DNA from: Phaeovulum molybdatiresistens
GTDB taxonomy: Bacteria; Pseudomonadota; Alphaproteobacteria; Rhodobacterales; Rhodobacteraceae
DNA length: 64,000 nucleotides
Assembly (NCBI RefSeq): GCF_023544865.1
Contig: NZ_JAMJFX010000008.1
Coordinates: forward strand, 1 to 64,000
Direction: 5' to 3'
Under the pieces are notes generated by a model. The model saw nothing but the letters and a program-made list of their open reading frames with translations. It did no database searches and was not told the origin of the DNA. The translations under genes and the position numbers were made by a program. The first letter of the stretch is position 1, and the number at the start of each line of letters is the position of its first letter. Positions 47,526-56,811 of this stretch are shown here, in pieces.

Positions 47526-49681
47526 CGCCAGAACCTCCCCCAGCCGTCATAGAGATCGCCCGTGTGGTTGCCGCGCACGGTTTCATACAGCCGGCCGTCC
47601 ACCTCCAGGCGGGCGCCGCCGTCGCGCGTCAGCGGGCGGATCGTCGTCTTGACCTTGTTGACCGAGGGCTTGCCCGTCGTCCAGGCCACCGGTATCGAGA
47701 CGCGGATGCCCTTGTCGAATGACCCTTCGCCGAATTCTTCCTCGGACATGTCGGTGAAGGTGGCGAATGCCCCCACGCTCCAGCCATTGGCGAATTCGCG
47801 GTCGATGGTGATGGTGGCGCCCCAATCCTCGTTCAGATAGCGGCCCACGTCCAGCTGGCCGGTAAAGCCCTTGCCGATGTCGTAATAGGCCGAGGCATGG
47901 CCAGTCAGCACCTCATAGTCGTGAAAGCCGAAATGCTGCTTGAAATCGCGCTGGCGGACGTAATTCGCCTCAAGGCCCAGGGCCAGGCGGCTGTCCACCG
48001 GCTTCCACAGCAATTCACCCGACACGCCGCCATACATCCGTTCCAGCAGGCCCACGGTGACGCGGCTATACAGGTTTTCGCCCGGCCGCGCATACCAGCC
48101 CATGGTCAGGTTCTGGATCGCCAGATCGCCGTTCTTCTGGTATTCGACCAGATCAGAGCGCACATGCGTGCAGCGCGGCGGGTCCAGCACGGTGCAGCCA
48201 TCGTCGGTCCAGGCGGTGGAATCAGATACGCGGGTGCTGTCATCCAGATTGCCAAAGGCCTTTTGGCGCACCGTCCCCGACAGGATGAACCCCGGGGCAA
48301 ATTCGTATTTCGCCGACAGCGACACGCCCACATCCATGCGGAACGGATCGTCGGGGTCAAAGATCGAGGCTTCGGCATAGGGCGTCAGCGCCCATTGGAA
48401 GCGCGGGAACAGATCTTCGGTCGGGCGCAGCCCCTGCGCGGGAGTGGCGGCGGCATCGGTGATGCTGGCGCGGCGCAGGATTTCATTCGCGTTGCGGTTT
48501 TCCAGCGCCTCAAGATCGCTGCGGCGGAAGGTGACCGAGGACACCGGCATCCCGCGCTGCACCGAGGTGATCACGATCGTCTCGACCGAGGGGGGCAGCG
48601 CCCGGGTCAGCATGCGCGCGGTGTGGCCGATGGCCTGGGGCTGGGCGCCGTAGGTTTCGTTGCGCACCCGCACCTCGGCCCGCGTGGCCGACAGCGACAT
48701 CGATTCCAGCACCTGCCCGTCCTTGGCCAGGCTTTCGGCCAGCACCGCCTGAACGCCGGGCAGCACCGTCGGATCGGCGGCCCAGGCCCCGGACCAGCCT
48801 TCGGGATCGGCGGCGGGCGCGGGGCGTGGGCGCACCGGCAGCGGCGCCTTTTCGATGCCGGACGGGAAGGGCGGCTTGCGCGGGTCGATGTTCAGGTTGA
48901 ACTGGAACCCCACTTCCGAGCCGTAAAGATAATAGGCCGAGACGCTGGCCGTCGGGTTGATGCGGTAATCGAGCGCAAAGTTCACGCCGGATTTGCGGTC
49001 GAACCCGTCCTCGGCGACCTCGCGTTCATAGGCGTCTGACGAATATTCCGCCTTCAGCGTCAGCTGATCGGTGGCCTGCCAGGCCAGGCCAAAGAAGGGT
49101 GCGGCCTCGCCGCGGAACCATTGGTCGGTGTTGGCCTTGCCACCCTTGCCGAAATCCAGCGACGGGCGGTCGCCAAAAGGCGCGCCGATACCGCCCTCGG
49201 ATCCCAGCCGGCCCCAGCCCAGGCCCGCCGTGGCCCGCAGGCGCGGGGTGATGGTTTTGGTCGCAACGACATATTCGCCCGAATAGACGCCGGTGCCGAT
49301 GAAATCGCGCAGGCCCACCGCCATCGCCGGGCGCCAGCCCGACTCATCCAGGAATTGCCAGTGAACGTCGAAGGAGCGGTCGTAAAGCGCCGTGCCATCG
49401 GAAAACAGCCCCGGCACGCGCGAATAGCGAAAGGCGCCGGTGACGCGGGGCGCGATCTGGAAGGTGAAGGTGTTGCGCTGCGTGCCGCCCATGCGAAACA
49501 CCGACCCGCCCAGCGTGCCATCGGGGCGCACCTCGGCGGTGGGCATGTCGATCAGCCCGGGCATGCCGAAGCTGCCCCGGCTTTCGCCGATCATCGGTTC
49601 GGCCAGCCCCGCCGGCGCCGCCGCCGTGGTCGCCAACGCCAGGGTTGCGATTTTGACTGCCGTCTTGCGCTTGCCCGCCAC
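47522..49681 (-). CDS. YjbH/GfcD-type outer membrane protein
   Basis: A 719-residue exported protein, signal peptide ending PAGLAEP. N-terminal GMPGLIDMPTAEVRPDGTL and the aromatic, beta-rich C-terminal half match the YjbH domain family of large outer-membrane barrels linked to exopolysaccharide. It is first in a two-gene operon with the yjbF-like lipoprotein. Together with ugd it suggests surface polysaccharide production, although no Wzx/Wzy or glycosyltransferase cluster is present in the window. The final Phe/Trp-rich strand (YDGWGRFWR) fits a barrel end. Confidence 0.85.
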   Translation of the reverse strand: MAGKRKTAVKIATLALATTAAAPAGLAEPMIGESRGSFGMPGLIDMPTAEVRPDGTLGGSVFRMGGTQRNTFTFQIAPRVTGAFRYSRVPGLFSDGTALYDRSFDVHWQFLDESGWRPAMAVGLRDFIGTGVYSGEYVVATKTITPRLRATAGLGWGRLGSEGGIGAPFGDRPSLDFGKGGKANTDQWFRGEAAPFFGLAWQATDQLTLKAEYSSDAYEREVAEDGFDRKSGVNFALDYRINPTASVSAYYLYGSEVGFQFNLNIDPRKPPFPSGIEKAPLPVRPRPAPAADPEGWSGAWAADPTVLPGVQAVLAESLAKDGQVLESMSLSATRAEVRVRNETYGAQPQAIGHTARMLTRALPPSVETIVITSVQRGMPVSSVTFRRSDLEALENRNANEILRRASITDAAATPAQGLRPTEDLFPRFQWALTPYAEASIFDPDDPFRMDVGVSLSAKYEFAPGFILSGTVRQKAFGNLDDSTRVSDSTAWTDDGCTVLDPPRCTHVRSDLVEYQKNGDLAIQNLTMGWYARPGENLYSRVTVGLLERMYGGVSGELLWKPVDSRLALGLEANYVRQRDFKQHFGFHDYEVLTGHASAYYDIGKGFTGQLDVGRYLNEDWGATITIDREFANGWSVGAFATFTDMSEEEFGEGSFDKGIRVSIPVAWTTGKPSVNKVKTTIRPLTRDGGARLEVDGRLYETVRGNHTGDLYDGWGRFWR

Positions 49682-49811
49682 GCGCGTCCCTCCTGCCGTG
49701 CTTTTTAGCGTTTATACCCGTTTTTGTGCGCCTTGCGAGGGCCAATAGGCGGGCGGTTGCATTTCACGGGCAAGGGGTTGCCGATCTGCCAAGGTGCGGC
49801 GGCGGGGGATG

Positions 49812-49836
49812 CGGGCGGGTCGCGCTGACCCGCCCG
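49812..49836 (-). terminator. Probable terminator of the ADH operon
   Basis: CGGGCGGGTC (49812-49821) pairs perfectly with GACCCGCCCG (49827-49836), a 10-bp GC stem 10 bases after the alcohol dehydrogenase stop. There is no U run, so it may act with a protein factor or only stabilise the transcript end. The remaining bases to 49681 should hold the yjbH promoter; I could not place it. Confidence 0.6.
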
Positions 49837-49845
49837 GGCCCGTGG

Positions 49846-50997
49846 TCACATGCAGGCGTCAAACAGCGCGCGGGTGTTTTCGCGCGTCATCTCGACCGGG
49901 TTGCCGCCGCAGGACGGATCTTCCAGCGCCATCTCGGTCAGCTCATCCAGGCGCGCGGGATCGACCCCCATCGCGGTCAGGTTTTCCGGGATCGACAGTT
50001 CCGTGCGCAGCGCCATGATGCGCGCGCAAAAGCCATCGAACCCGCCCGCGATGCCCAGATAGGCGGCGGCGCGGGTGATGCGGTCTTCAATCGCGGGGCG
50101 GTTGAACGCCAGCACCATCGGCATCACAACGGCATTGGTGGTGCCGTGATGCGTGCCATAGACCGCGCCCACCGGGTGCGACAGCGAATGGATCGCGCCA
50201 AGCCCCTTCTGGAAGGCGACCGCCCCCATCGCGGCGGCCGACATCATATGCGCGCGGGCCTCAAGATCGGCGGGGTTGGCATAGGCGCGGGGCAGGTTTT
50301 CAAACACCAGCCGCATGCCTTCCAGCGCGATGCCCTGGCTCATCGGGTGGTAGAAGGGGCTGCAATAGGCCTCAAGGCAATGGGCGAGCGCGTCCATGCC
50401 GGTGCCCGCGGTGATGAAGGCGGGCATGCCCACCGTCAGTTCCGGGTCGCAGATCGTGACCGTGGGCAGCAGCTTGGGGTGGAAGATGATCTTCTTCTTG
50501 TGCGTGGCCGAATTGGTCAGCACGCCCGCGCGCCCGACCTCGGACCCCGTCCCGGCGGTGGTGGGCACGGCGATGATCGGGGCGATCTTGCTGGCGTCGG
50601 CCTTCGTCCACCAATCGCCGATATCCTCCAGATCCCAGACCGACAGGCTTTCGGGCTGATCGACCATCAGCGCGATCATCTTGCCCAGATCCAGCGCCGA
50701 TCCGCCGCCAAAGCAGATCACCCCGTCATGCCCGCCCGCGCGATAGGCGGCGATGCCCGCGGCCATGTTGCCCTCATTCGGGTTTGGGTCGACCTCGGAA
50801 AACACTGCCCGGCCCAGGCCCGCGGCCGCCAGCTGGTCCAGCGCTGCGGCGGTGATCGGCAGGCTGGCCAGCGCGCGGTCGGTGACCAAAAGCGGGCGGG
50901 TGATGCCCGCCGCCTTGCAATGTTCGGCCAGTTCCGCAATCCGGCCCGCGCCGAATTTCACCGCCGTTGGATAGGACCAGTTCGCCCTGAGGTTCAT
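49846..50997 (-). CDS. Iron-containing alcohol dehydrogenase
   Basis: A 383-residue group III alcohol dehydrogenase. The nucleotide loop is CFGGGSALDLGK, TTAGTGSEVG is the second signature, and the metal His residues lie in DALAHCLEAYCSPFYHP and the SLSHPVGAVYGTHHG region. It oxidises a primary alcohol or reduces an aldehyde with NAD(P). The ATG at 50995-50997 overlaps the aldehyde dehydrogenase stop (ATGA), so the two are translated together and likely share an aldehyde. It is the last gene of the seven-gene run. Confidence 0.9.
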   Translation of the reverse strand: MNLRANWSYPTAVKFGAGRIAELAEHCKAAGITRPLLVTDRALASLPITAAALDQLAAAGLGRAVFSEVDPNPNEGNMAAGIAAYRAGGHDGVICFGGGSALDLGKMIALMVDQPESLSVWDLEDIGDWWTKADASKIAPIIAVPTTAGTGSEVGRAGVLTNSATHKKKIIFHPKLLPTVTICDPELTVGMPAFITAGTGMDALAHCLEAYCSPFYHPMSQGIALEGMRLVFENLPRAYANPADLEARAHMMSAAAMGAVAFQKGLGAIHSLSHPVGAVYGTHHGTTNAVVMPMVLAFNRPAIEDRITRAAAYLGIAGGFDGFCARIMALRTELSIPENLTAMGVDPARLDELTEMALEDPSCGGNPVEMTRENTRALFDACM

Positions 50998-52382
50998 TTT
51001 GTCACCTTCTTGAGATGGTAGGATTTCGGCCGGGTCACCGCATGGAAGCCCAGCACCGACAGGCTGCCGCCGCGCCCGGTGTCCTTGCAGCCGGTCCAGC
51101 ACAGCGCCGGATCAAGGTAATCGCAGCGGTTCATGAAGATCGTGCCGGTTTCCAGCCGCGCCCCGATCGCCGCTGCGCGGTCGGCATCCTGCGTCCAAAG
51201 CGAGGCGGTCAGGCCATAGGGGCTGTCGTTCATCACGGCCACGGCCTCATCATCATTGGCGACCTTCATGATGCCGACAACGGGGCCAAAGGATTCCTCG
51301 CGCATCACGCGCATTTCGTGGTTCACATTGACCAGGATCTGCGGGGCCAGATAGGCGCCCCCGTCATCGGCGGGGAACAGCGCCGGGTCGATCAGCGCGG
51401 TCGCGCCTTCGGCCAGCGCCTCGGCGATCTGGTTGCGCACCACCTCAGCAAAGCGACGGTTGGCCATTGGGCCCAGCGTGGTTTCCGGGTCGAACGGATT
51501 GCCCAGTTTCAGCGCCTTGACCCAGGCCACGGCCTTTTCGACAAAGGCGTCATACAGGCTTTCGTGGACATAGATCCGTTCAATCCCGCAGCAGCACTGG
51601 CCCGCGTTATACATCGCGCCGTCCATCAGGCTGTCCACCGCCGCATCCAGATCGGCGTCGTCCATGACATAGCCGGGGTCCTTGCCGCCCAGTTCCAGCC
51701 CCATGCCGGTAAAGGTGCCAGCCGCCGCGCGTTCCATCGCCTGACCGCCCGCGACCGAGCCGGTGAAGTTGATGAAGTTGAAGGCGCGGGCGCGGATCAG
51801 GTCTTCGGTCACGTCATGGGTCAGCACGACGTTCTGGAACACGTCTTCGGGGATGCCTGCGGCGTGAAACGCCTCGGCCAGGCGTTCGCCCACCAGCATC
51901 GTCTGGGTGGCATGCTTCAGGATCACGGTGTTGCCCGCAATCAGCGCGGGCGCCAGCGTGTTGATCGTGGTCAGATAGGGGTAGTTCCAGGGCGCGACGA
52001 TGAAGACCACGCCCACGGGTTCGCGCGCGATGCGCCGTTCGAACCGGTCCGAGGCCTCGGCCACCATCGGCGCCAGCGCATCCGCCGCGATCCCGGCCAT
52101 ATAATCGGTGCGGTCGTTCACGCCGCCGAATTCGCCGCCATAGCGGGTGGGGCGGCCCATCTGCCAGGCCAGTTCCTCGACGATGCGGTCCTTCATCGCG
52201 TTCAGATTGGCCACGCCCGCCTTCACCAGCGCGATGCGTTCGGCCAAGGGCCGCGCGGCCCAGGCGCCTTGCGCGGCGCGGGCGCGGGCGGCGGCGGCCT
52301 GCGCCTCGGCCAGGGTCAGGGCCTGGCGTTCGGCATAGACCCGCCCGTCCACCGGCGAGATGCATTGGATGATCTTGCTCAT
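50994..52382 (-). CDS. NAD(P)-dependent aldehyde dehydrogenase
   Basis: A 462-residue ALDH superfamily enzyme. The general-base Glu is in LELGGKDPGYV, the catalytic Cys in AGQCCCGIERIYV, and FINFTGSVAGG is the cofactor loop. At 462 residues it is slightly shorter than typical ALDHs, like the succinate-semialdehyde and PuuC-related groups. In context it should oxidise the aldehyde made by the adjacent alcohol dehydrogenase, possibly still carrying a gamma-glutamyl group. Its real substrate is unknown. Confidence 0.9.
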   Translation of the reverse strand: MSKIIQCISPVDGRVYAERQALTLAEAQAAAARARAAQGAWAARPLAERIALVKAGVANLNAMKDRIVEELAWQMGRPTRYGGEFGGVNDRTDYMAGIAADALAPMVAEASDRFERRIAREPVGVVFIVAPWNYPYLTTINTLAPALIAGNTVILKHATQTMLVGERLAEAFHAAGIPEDVFQNVVLTHDVTEDLIRARAFNFINFTGSVAGGQAMERAAAGTFTGMGLELGGKDPGYVMDDADLDAAVDSLMDGAMYNAGQCCCGIERIYVHESLYDAFVEKAVAWVKALKLGNPFDPETTLGPMANRRFAEVVRNQIAEALAEGATALIDPALFPADDGGAYLAPQILVNVNHEMRVMREESFGPVVGIMKVANDDEAVAVMNDSPYGLTASLWTQDADRAAAIGARLETGTIFMNRCDYLDPALCWTGCKDTGRGGSLSVLGFHAVTRPKSYHLKKVTK

Positions 52383-52424
52383 CTGTCCTTCCTTCGGGCG
52401 GCGCGCGCCCCTGATCTGGCGCCC

Positions 52425-53789
52425 TCAGGCGCGTTCAAAGCCCCGCTTGCGTTCCCAATCGGTCACGACGCGGTTGTGTTCGGACACCTCCCAGCGGGCG
52501 GCGTGCAGGTAATGGGCGACGACATCGGGGCCGAAGGCGCGCGCCAGCATGTCGCTGCCTTCCATCGCCTCGGCCGCCTCGTCAAGCGTGCGCGGGATCG
52601 AGACGGCATCGCGCGCCTGATACAGATCGCCCTTTACCGGATCGCCCGGTTCGATCATCTTCTCGATCCCTTCCAGCCCCGCGGCCAACAACGCCGCGCA
52701 GGCCAGATAGGGGTTCAGATCCGCCCCGCCGATGCGGCATTCGACGCGCACGGATTTGGTATTCTCGCCACAGACGCGGAAGCCCGCGGTGCGGTTGTCC
52801 AGGCTCCAGACCGCCTTGGTGGGGGCGAACATGCCCACGCAAAAGCGCTTGTAGCTGTTGACGAAGGGCGCAAGGAAGGCGGTGATTTCGCGCGCATGGG
52901 CCAGCTGGCCGCCCAGGAAATGGCGCATCTGCGTGGACATGCCATGCGGGGCCGCCGGATCGTGGAAGATGTTGCGCCCGTCGCGCCACAGCGACTGATG
53001 CACATGGGAAGACGATCCCGCGCGGCGGTGGTCGTATTTCGCCATGAAGGTGACCGAGGCGCCATGCTGTTGGGCAATTTCCTTAACGCCCTGCTTGATC
53101 AGGCTGTGCATGTCGGCGGTGTCCAGCGCGTCGGAATATTTGGCGTTGACCTCTTCCTGGCCGGCCTCGGCCTCGCCCTTGGAACATTCGATCGGAATGC
53201 CTGCCTCCCACAGCCCGTTGCGGATCGCGCGCATGATGGGTTCATCCCGCGCGGTGCCAAAAATCGAATAATCCACGTTGTAGCGGGCCATCGGCGTGGG
53301 GTCGGGATAGTCCATATCGAACAATTCGGGAAAGCTTTCCTCGAACAGGTAGAATTCCAGCTCGGTGGCCATCATCGGCTCAAAGCCCATCGCGCGGGCG
53401 CGTTCCACCTGGCGCATCAGCACCGATCGCGGCGCATGGGGCACGGGTTCATGGCTGTGATGGTCCAGCACGTCGCACATCACGAAGGCCGTGCCCTCCA
53501 GCCAGGGCAGCAGGCGCAGGGTCGCCATGTCGGGCTTCATCACGTAATCGCCATAGCCCGCCGCCCAAGATGTCGCCTGATAGCCCTGAACGGTGTTCAT
53601 GTCCATGTCGGTGGCCAGCAGATAGTTGCAGCAATGCGTTTCCTGCCAGGCGCTTTCGACGAAATGGCGGGCGTGAAAGCGCTTGCCCTGCAGGCGGCCC
53701 TGCATGTCCACCATGGCCGCGATCACGGTGTCGATCTGGCCGCGCTGCACGGCGTCTTTCAGTTGCTCGAAGCTCAGGTTCGCGGGCAT
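52425..53789 (-). CDS. Glutamine synthetase family protein (gamma-glutamylamine ligase type)
   Basis: A 454-residue member of the glutamine synthetase superfamily, nearer to PuuA-like ligases than to GlnA. It has ELEFYLFEES, SSSHVHQSLW (ATP/metal His), NSYKRFCVGMFAPTKAVW and NRTAGFRV. Enzymes of this group join glutamate to an amine with ATP, forming a gamma-glutamyl amide (putrescine, ethanolamine, isopropylamine in known cases). Its neighbours point to catabolism instead of ammonia assimilation. The exact amine cannot be told from sequence. Confidence 0.87.
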   Translation of the reverse strand: MPANLSFEQLKDAVQRGQIDTVIAAMVDMQGRLQGKRFHARHFVESAWQETHCCNYLLATDMDMNTVQGYQATSWAAGYGDYVMKPDMATLRLLPWLEGTAFVMCDVLDHHSHEPVPHAPRSVLMRQVERARAMGFEPMMATELEFYLFEESFPELFDMDYPDPTPMARYNVDYSIFGTARDEPIMRAIRNGLWEAGIPIECSKGEAEAGQEEVNAKYSDALDTADMHSLIKQGVKEIAQQHGASVTFMAKYDHRRAGSSSHVHQSLWRDGRNIFHDPAAPHGMSTQMRHFLGGQLAHAREITAFLAPFVNSYKRFCVGMFAPTKAVWSLDNRTAGFRVCGENTKSVRVECRIGGADLNPYLACAALLAAGLEGIEKMIEPGDPVKGDLYQARDAVSIPRTLDEAAEAMEGSDMLARAFGPDVVAHYLHAARWEVSEHNRVVTDWERKRGFERA

Positions 53790-53818
53790 GTCCTATGTCC
53801 TGTTCCGGGGGAAGGGGC

Positions 53819-53839
53819 CCCCGCAGCCGGGCTGCGGGG
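53819..53839 (-). other. Intercistronic hairpin between dctP and the ligase gene
   Basis: CCCCGCAGC (53819-53827) pairs with GCTGCGGGG (53831-53839) around a 3-base loop. It sits after the TRAP binding-protein stop and before the ligase start. Such hairpins after a solute-binding protein gene often raise its mRNA level relative to genes downstream. Confidence 0.6.
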
Positions 53840-53895
53840 AACCGGATGGGTTGGGCGGGGCAATGCGCCCCGGCCCCGGTGATTACGCGCCGCGA

Positions 53896-54936
53896 TCAGG
53901 TATAGCGGTAGGGGCGGCCGGCCTTGCCCATCGCCTCGTTATAGCGCTTGATGATGTCGACGACCTTGGCCTTGACCTCGGATTCCGCGGCGATTTCATC
54001 CCAGAAGACCTTGGCGGCCTCTTCGACCTGGGCCCATTCGGCGTCGGGGATGGTGGTCAGCTGCATGTCGGAGCCTTCCACGCGCAGCTTGGCCTCGCCC
54101 GCCCAATACCAGTGCTGGCGGTAGTAATGCGACTGTTCAAAGCACACGCGCATCAGTTCCTGCAGATGCGGGGGCACCTCATTCCAGCGGTCCATATTGG
54201 CGAAGAAATGCCCGATCCAGGCGCCCGAGATGTTGTTGGTCAGGAAATAGGGCGCGACCTTGGACCAGCCGACGGTATAATCCTCGGTGATGCCGGACCA
54301 GGCGATGCCGTCCAGTTCCCCGGTCTGCATCGCGACCTCGACATCTTCCCACGGCACGGTGACGGGGACCACCCCGAACTGCGCCAGGAACCGGCCCGCG
54401 GTGGGGAAGGTGAAGACGCGCTTGCCGCGCAGGTCGGCCAGGGTGTTCACCGGTTCCTTCATCGCGAAATGGCACGGGTCCCAGGCCCCGGCCGAGATGT
54501 GCTTGACGCCGACCTTGGCATATTCCTCGGCCCAGATCTCATTCAGGCCCCAGGTATTGAACAGCGCAGGCACATCCAGCGAATAGCGCAGCGCCATCGG
54601 GAAATAGCCGCCGAAGACGGTGACTTCGGTGGGCGAGGCCATTGAATCATCATCCGATTGCACCGCGTCGATCGTGCCCGACTGCATCGCGCGGAACAGT
54701 TCGGATGTCGGCACCAGCTGGTCGGCGTAGAACAGTTCGATTTCCATCTGGCCATTGGCGATGGTGTTGAATGCCTCGATCGCGGGCTTGGCGACATGTT
54801 CACCCAGCGCCGCCCCGGCATAGGTCTGCATCCGCCACTTGATCGGGCTTTGCGCCAGAACGGCCGGCGCGGCCAGGGTCGAGGCCCCGGCGGCCAGCGC
54901 GCCGGTGGTCAGGAATTTCCGTCTGGTGGTGGTCAT
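53896..54936 (-). CDS. TRAP transporter substrate-binding protein (DctP family)
   Basis: A 346-residue periplasmic DctP-type binding protein with a Tat-like signal (TTRRKFLTTGALAAG...). LRGKRVFTFPTAGRFLAQFG contains the conserved Arg that usually contacts a substrate carboxylate or sulfonate. EDVEVAMQTGELDGIAWSG is a further family motif. It delivers substrate to the DctQ-DctM permease encoded just upstream in the operon. GGAG lies 8 bases before ATG 54936. The ligand is unknown but probably an organic anion or zwitterion. Confidence 0.9.
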   Translation of the reverse strand: MTTTRRKFLTTGALAAGASTLAAPAVLAQSPIKWRMQTYAGAALGEHVAKPAIEAFNTIANGQMEIELFYADQLVPTSELFRAMQSGTIDAVQSDDDSMASPTEVTVFGGYFPMALRYSLDVPALFNTWGLNEIWAEEYAKVGVKHISAGAWDPCHFAMKEPVNTLADLRGKRVFTFPTAGRFLAQFGVVPVTVPWEDVEVAMQTGELDGIAWSGITEDYTVGWSKVAPYFLTNNISGAWIGHFFANMDRWNEVPPHLQELMRVCFEQSHYYRQHWYWAGEAKLRVEGSDMQLTTIPDAEWAQVEEAAKVFWDEIAAESEVKAKVVDIIKRYNEAMGKAGRPYRYT

Positions 54937-54979
54937 CGTGTCATCTCCTTGTTGGTTGCGCCCCTGTTGGGGTCTGTTG

Positions 54980-56302
54980 TCATCCAAGCACCGTCTGCGG
55001 CAGCCACAGCGCGATCTGGGGGAAGATCATCACAAGTATCAGCGTCAGAGCCATCACCCCCACGAAGGGGATGACCGAGCGGTAGATCACCGGCAGGTCA
55101 AAGTCCTTTGGCGCCATGGCGCGCATCAGGAACAGGTTGTAGCCGAAGGGTGGGGTAAGGTAGGCGATCTGGCAAGTGATCGTATACAGGATGCCATACC
55201 AGATCAGGTCGAACCCCAGCGCCTTGGCCAGGCCGACATAGACCGGGGCGACGATCACCAGCATGGCGGTGTCATCCAGGAACATCCCCATGACCAGGAA
55301 GCTCAGCTGCATCAGGATCAGCACCTGCCAGGGGCCAAGGCCCAGGTCCTTCAGAAAGAAATTCTCGATCGCCCGGCCCGCGCCAAGCCCGTCGAAGACC
55401 GCGCCAAAGGACAGGGCGGCGGTGATGATCAGCATGAACATCACCGTGATCGCCAGCGTGTTGCGGGTGGCGGTTTCAAAGACCGCGCGGGTGAAGCGGC
55501 GCTTGATCACCGCCGCGATCACCGAGGCCAGCGCCCCGATCACCGAGGCCTCGGTCAGGCTGGCCCAGCCCTTCAGGAAGGGCACCATCATCGCCGCGAA
55601 AATGGCCAGCGGCAAAAGGCCCGCGCGCAGCAGACGGAACCGTTCGCCCCAGGTGACGGTGGCGCGTTCCTCGGCGCTCATGGCGGGGGCCAGCATCGGG
55701 TTCAGCCCGCAGCGCACCAGGACGTAGATCACGAACAGGCTGGCCATCAGCAGCCCCGGCATCAGGCCGGCCAGCCACAGCTGGCTGACCGGCTGGCGCG
55801 CGATCAGCGAAAACAGCACCAGCACCACCGAGGGCGGGATCAGGATGCCCAGGCTGGACCCCGCCTGAATGACGCCTGAAATCATGACCTTGTCATAGCC
55901 CCGGCGCACCAGTTCGGGCAGGGCAATCGTGGCCCCGATCGCCATGCCTGCCACCGACAGCCCGTTCATCACCGAGATCATCACCATCAGGAAGATCGTC
56001 CCGATCGCAAGCCCCCCGGGCAGCGGCCCGAACCAGACGTGGAACATGCGATACAGGTCCTCGGCCAGGCGGCTTTCGGACATGACATAGCCCATGAAGA
56101 TGAACATCGGCAGCGTCAGCAGCGGCGTCCATTTCATCAGCTTCATCACCGATGAAAAGCCCATGTCCGCCCCGCCCGGCCCCCAAAGCGCAAGGGCGGC
56201 CAGAACAGCGACAAAGCCGATCGCGCCGAACACCCGCTGCCCGGTGATCATCATCAGCAGCATGGTGGAAAACATCAGGATGGCGATGGTTTCGTGGGCC
56301 AT
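54980..56302 (-). CDS. TRAP transporter large permease (DctM)
   Basis: A 440-residue membrane protein with about 12 helices of the DctM family. Signatures include GSSLGILIPPSVVLVLFSL and MGMFLDDTAMLVIVAPV, which form the sodium-coupled transport core. It starts MAHETIAIL, one base into the dctQ stop (TGATG). It and DctQ form the sodium-driven importer for the DctP ligand. Confidence 0.92.
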   Translation of the reverse strand: MAHETIAILMFSTMLLMMITGQRVFGAIGFVAVLAALALWGPGGADMGFSSVMKLMKWTPLLTLPMFIFMGYVMSESRLAEDLYRMFHVWFGPLPGGLAIGTIFLMVMISVMNGLSVAGMAIGATIALPELVRRGYDKVMISGVIQAGSSLGILIPPSVVLVLFSLIARQPVSQLWLAGLMPGLLMASLFVIYVLVRCGLNPMLAPAMSAEERATVTWGERFRLLRAGLLPLAIFAAMMVPFLKGWASLTEASVIGALASVIAAVIKRRFTRAVFETATRNTLAITVMFMLIITAALSFGAVFDGLGAGRAIENFFLKDLGLGPWQVLILMQLSFLVMGMFLDDTAMLVIVAPVYVGLAKALGFDLIWYGILYTITCQIAYLTPPFGYNLFLMRAMAPKDFDLPVIYRSVIPFVGVMALTLILVMIFPQIALWLPQTVLG

Positions 56303-56811
56303 CAGATTTCTTCTCCGCGGATCACCGCGATATCGCGGATCAGAAGGGCGATGGCTTGCAGCAGCATCAGGAAAAAGGCGGCGGTTATGATCACCTTGAT
56401 CGGCCACAGATAGGGGCGCCAGGCGGTCGGGTTCCGCTCGCCGGTTTCAAAGGAATAGACGGTGGACCCGAAGGCGCCATACAGCATCACCCCGATGTAG
56501 AAGATCAGGAAGAACACCGTGACCGCATCCCAGATCGCCTGGGTGCGCGGGTTGAAGCGCGCATAAAGCAGGTCCATCCGCACATTGGTGCCCAGCTGCA
56601 GCGAATAGGGCGCGCCCAGAAGGTAATAGGCGACCAGCGTGAACTGGGCCATTTCCAGCGTCCAAAGCGCGGGAACCCGGCCGATCTTGGTGATCGACGA
56701 CCACAGCAGGATGCCCATGATCACGAACAGCAGATACATCGCGAACCGGCCCACGCGGTAATTCACCGCCTCGACCGTGCGCACATAGGCCCTGGCCCAG
56801 CCCGGCATCAC
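56302..56811 (-). CDS. TRAP transporter small permease (DctQ)
   Basis: A 169-residue four-helix DctQ subunit. Its helices lie about residues 21-40, 52-70, 91-110 and 134-155, with the usual HVRMD-like motif seen as TNVRMDLLY. It stabilises DctM in the membrane. It is coupled at both ends by overlaps with the amidohydrolase gene and dctM. Confidence 0.9.
   Translation of the reverse strand: MMPGWARAYVRTVEAVNYRVGRFAMYLLFVIMGILLWSSITKIGRVPALWTLEMAQFTLVAYYLLGAPYSLQLGTNVRMDLLYARFNPRTQAIWDAVTVFFLIFYIGVMLYGAFGSTVYSFETGERNPTAWRPYLWPIKVIITAAFFLMLLQAIALLIRDIAVIRGEEI

Noticed and set aside
53819..53839. True terminator splitting the TRAP operon from the ligase
   Set aside because: No U run follows and the downstream genes share direction and function; it is kept as an intercistronic hairpin.
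51015..53882. A 955-codon open frame on the plus strand
   Set aside because: It is antisense to the aldehyde dehydrogenase and ligase genes, which have clear motifs; the frame is His/Arg/Gly-rich shadow sequence.
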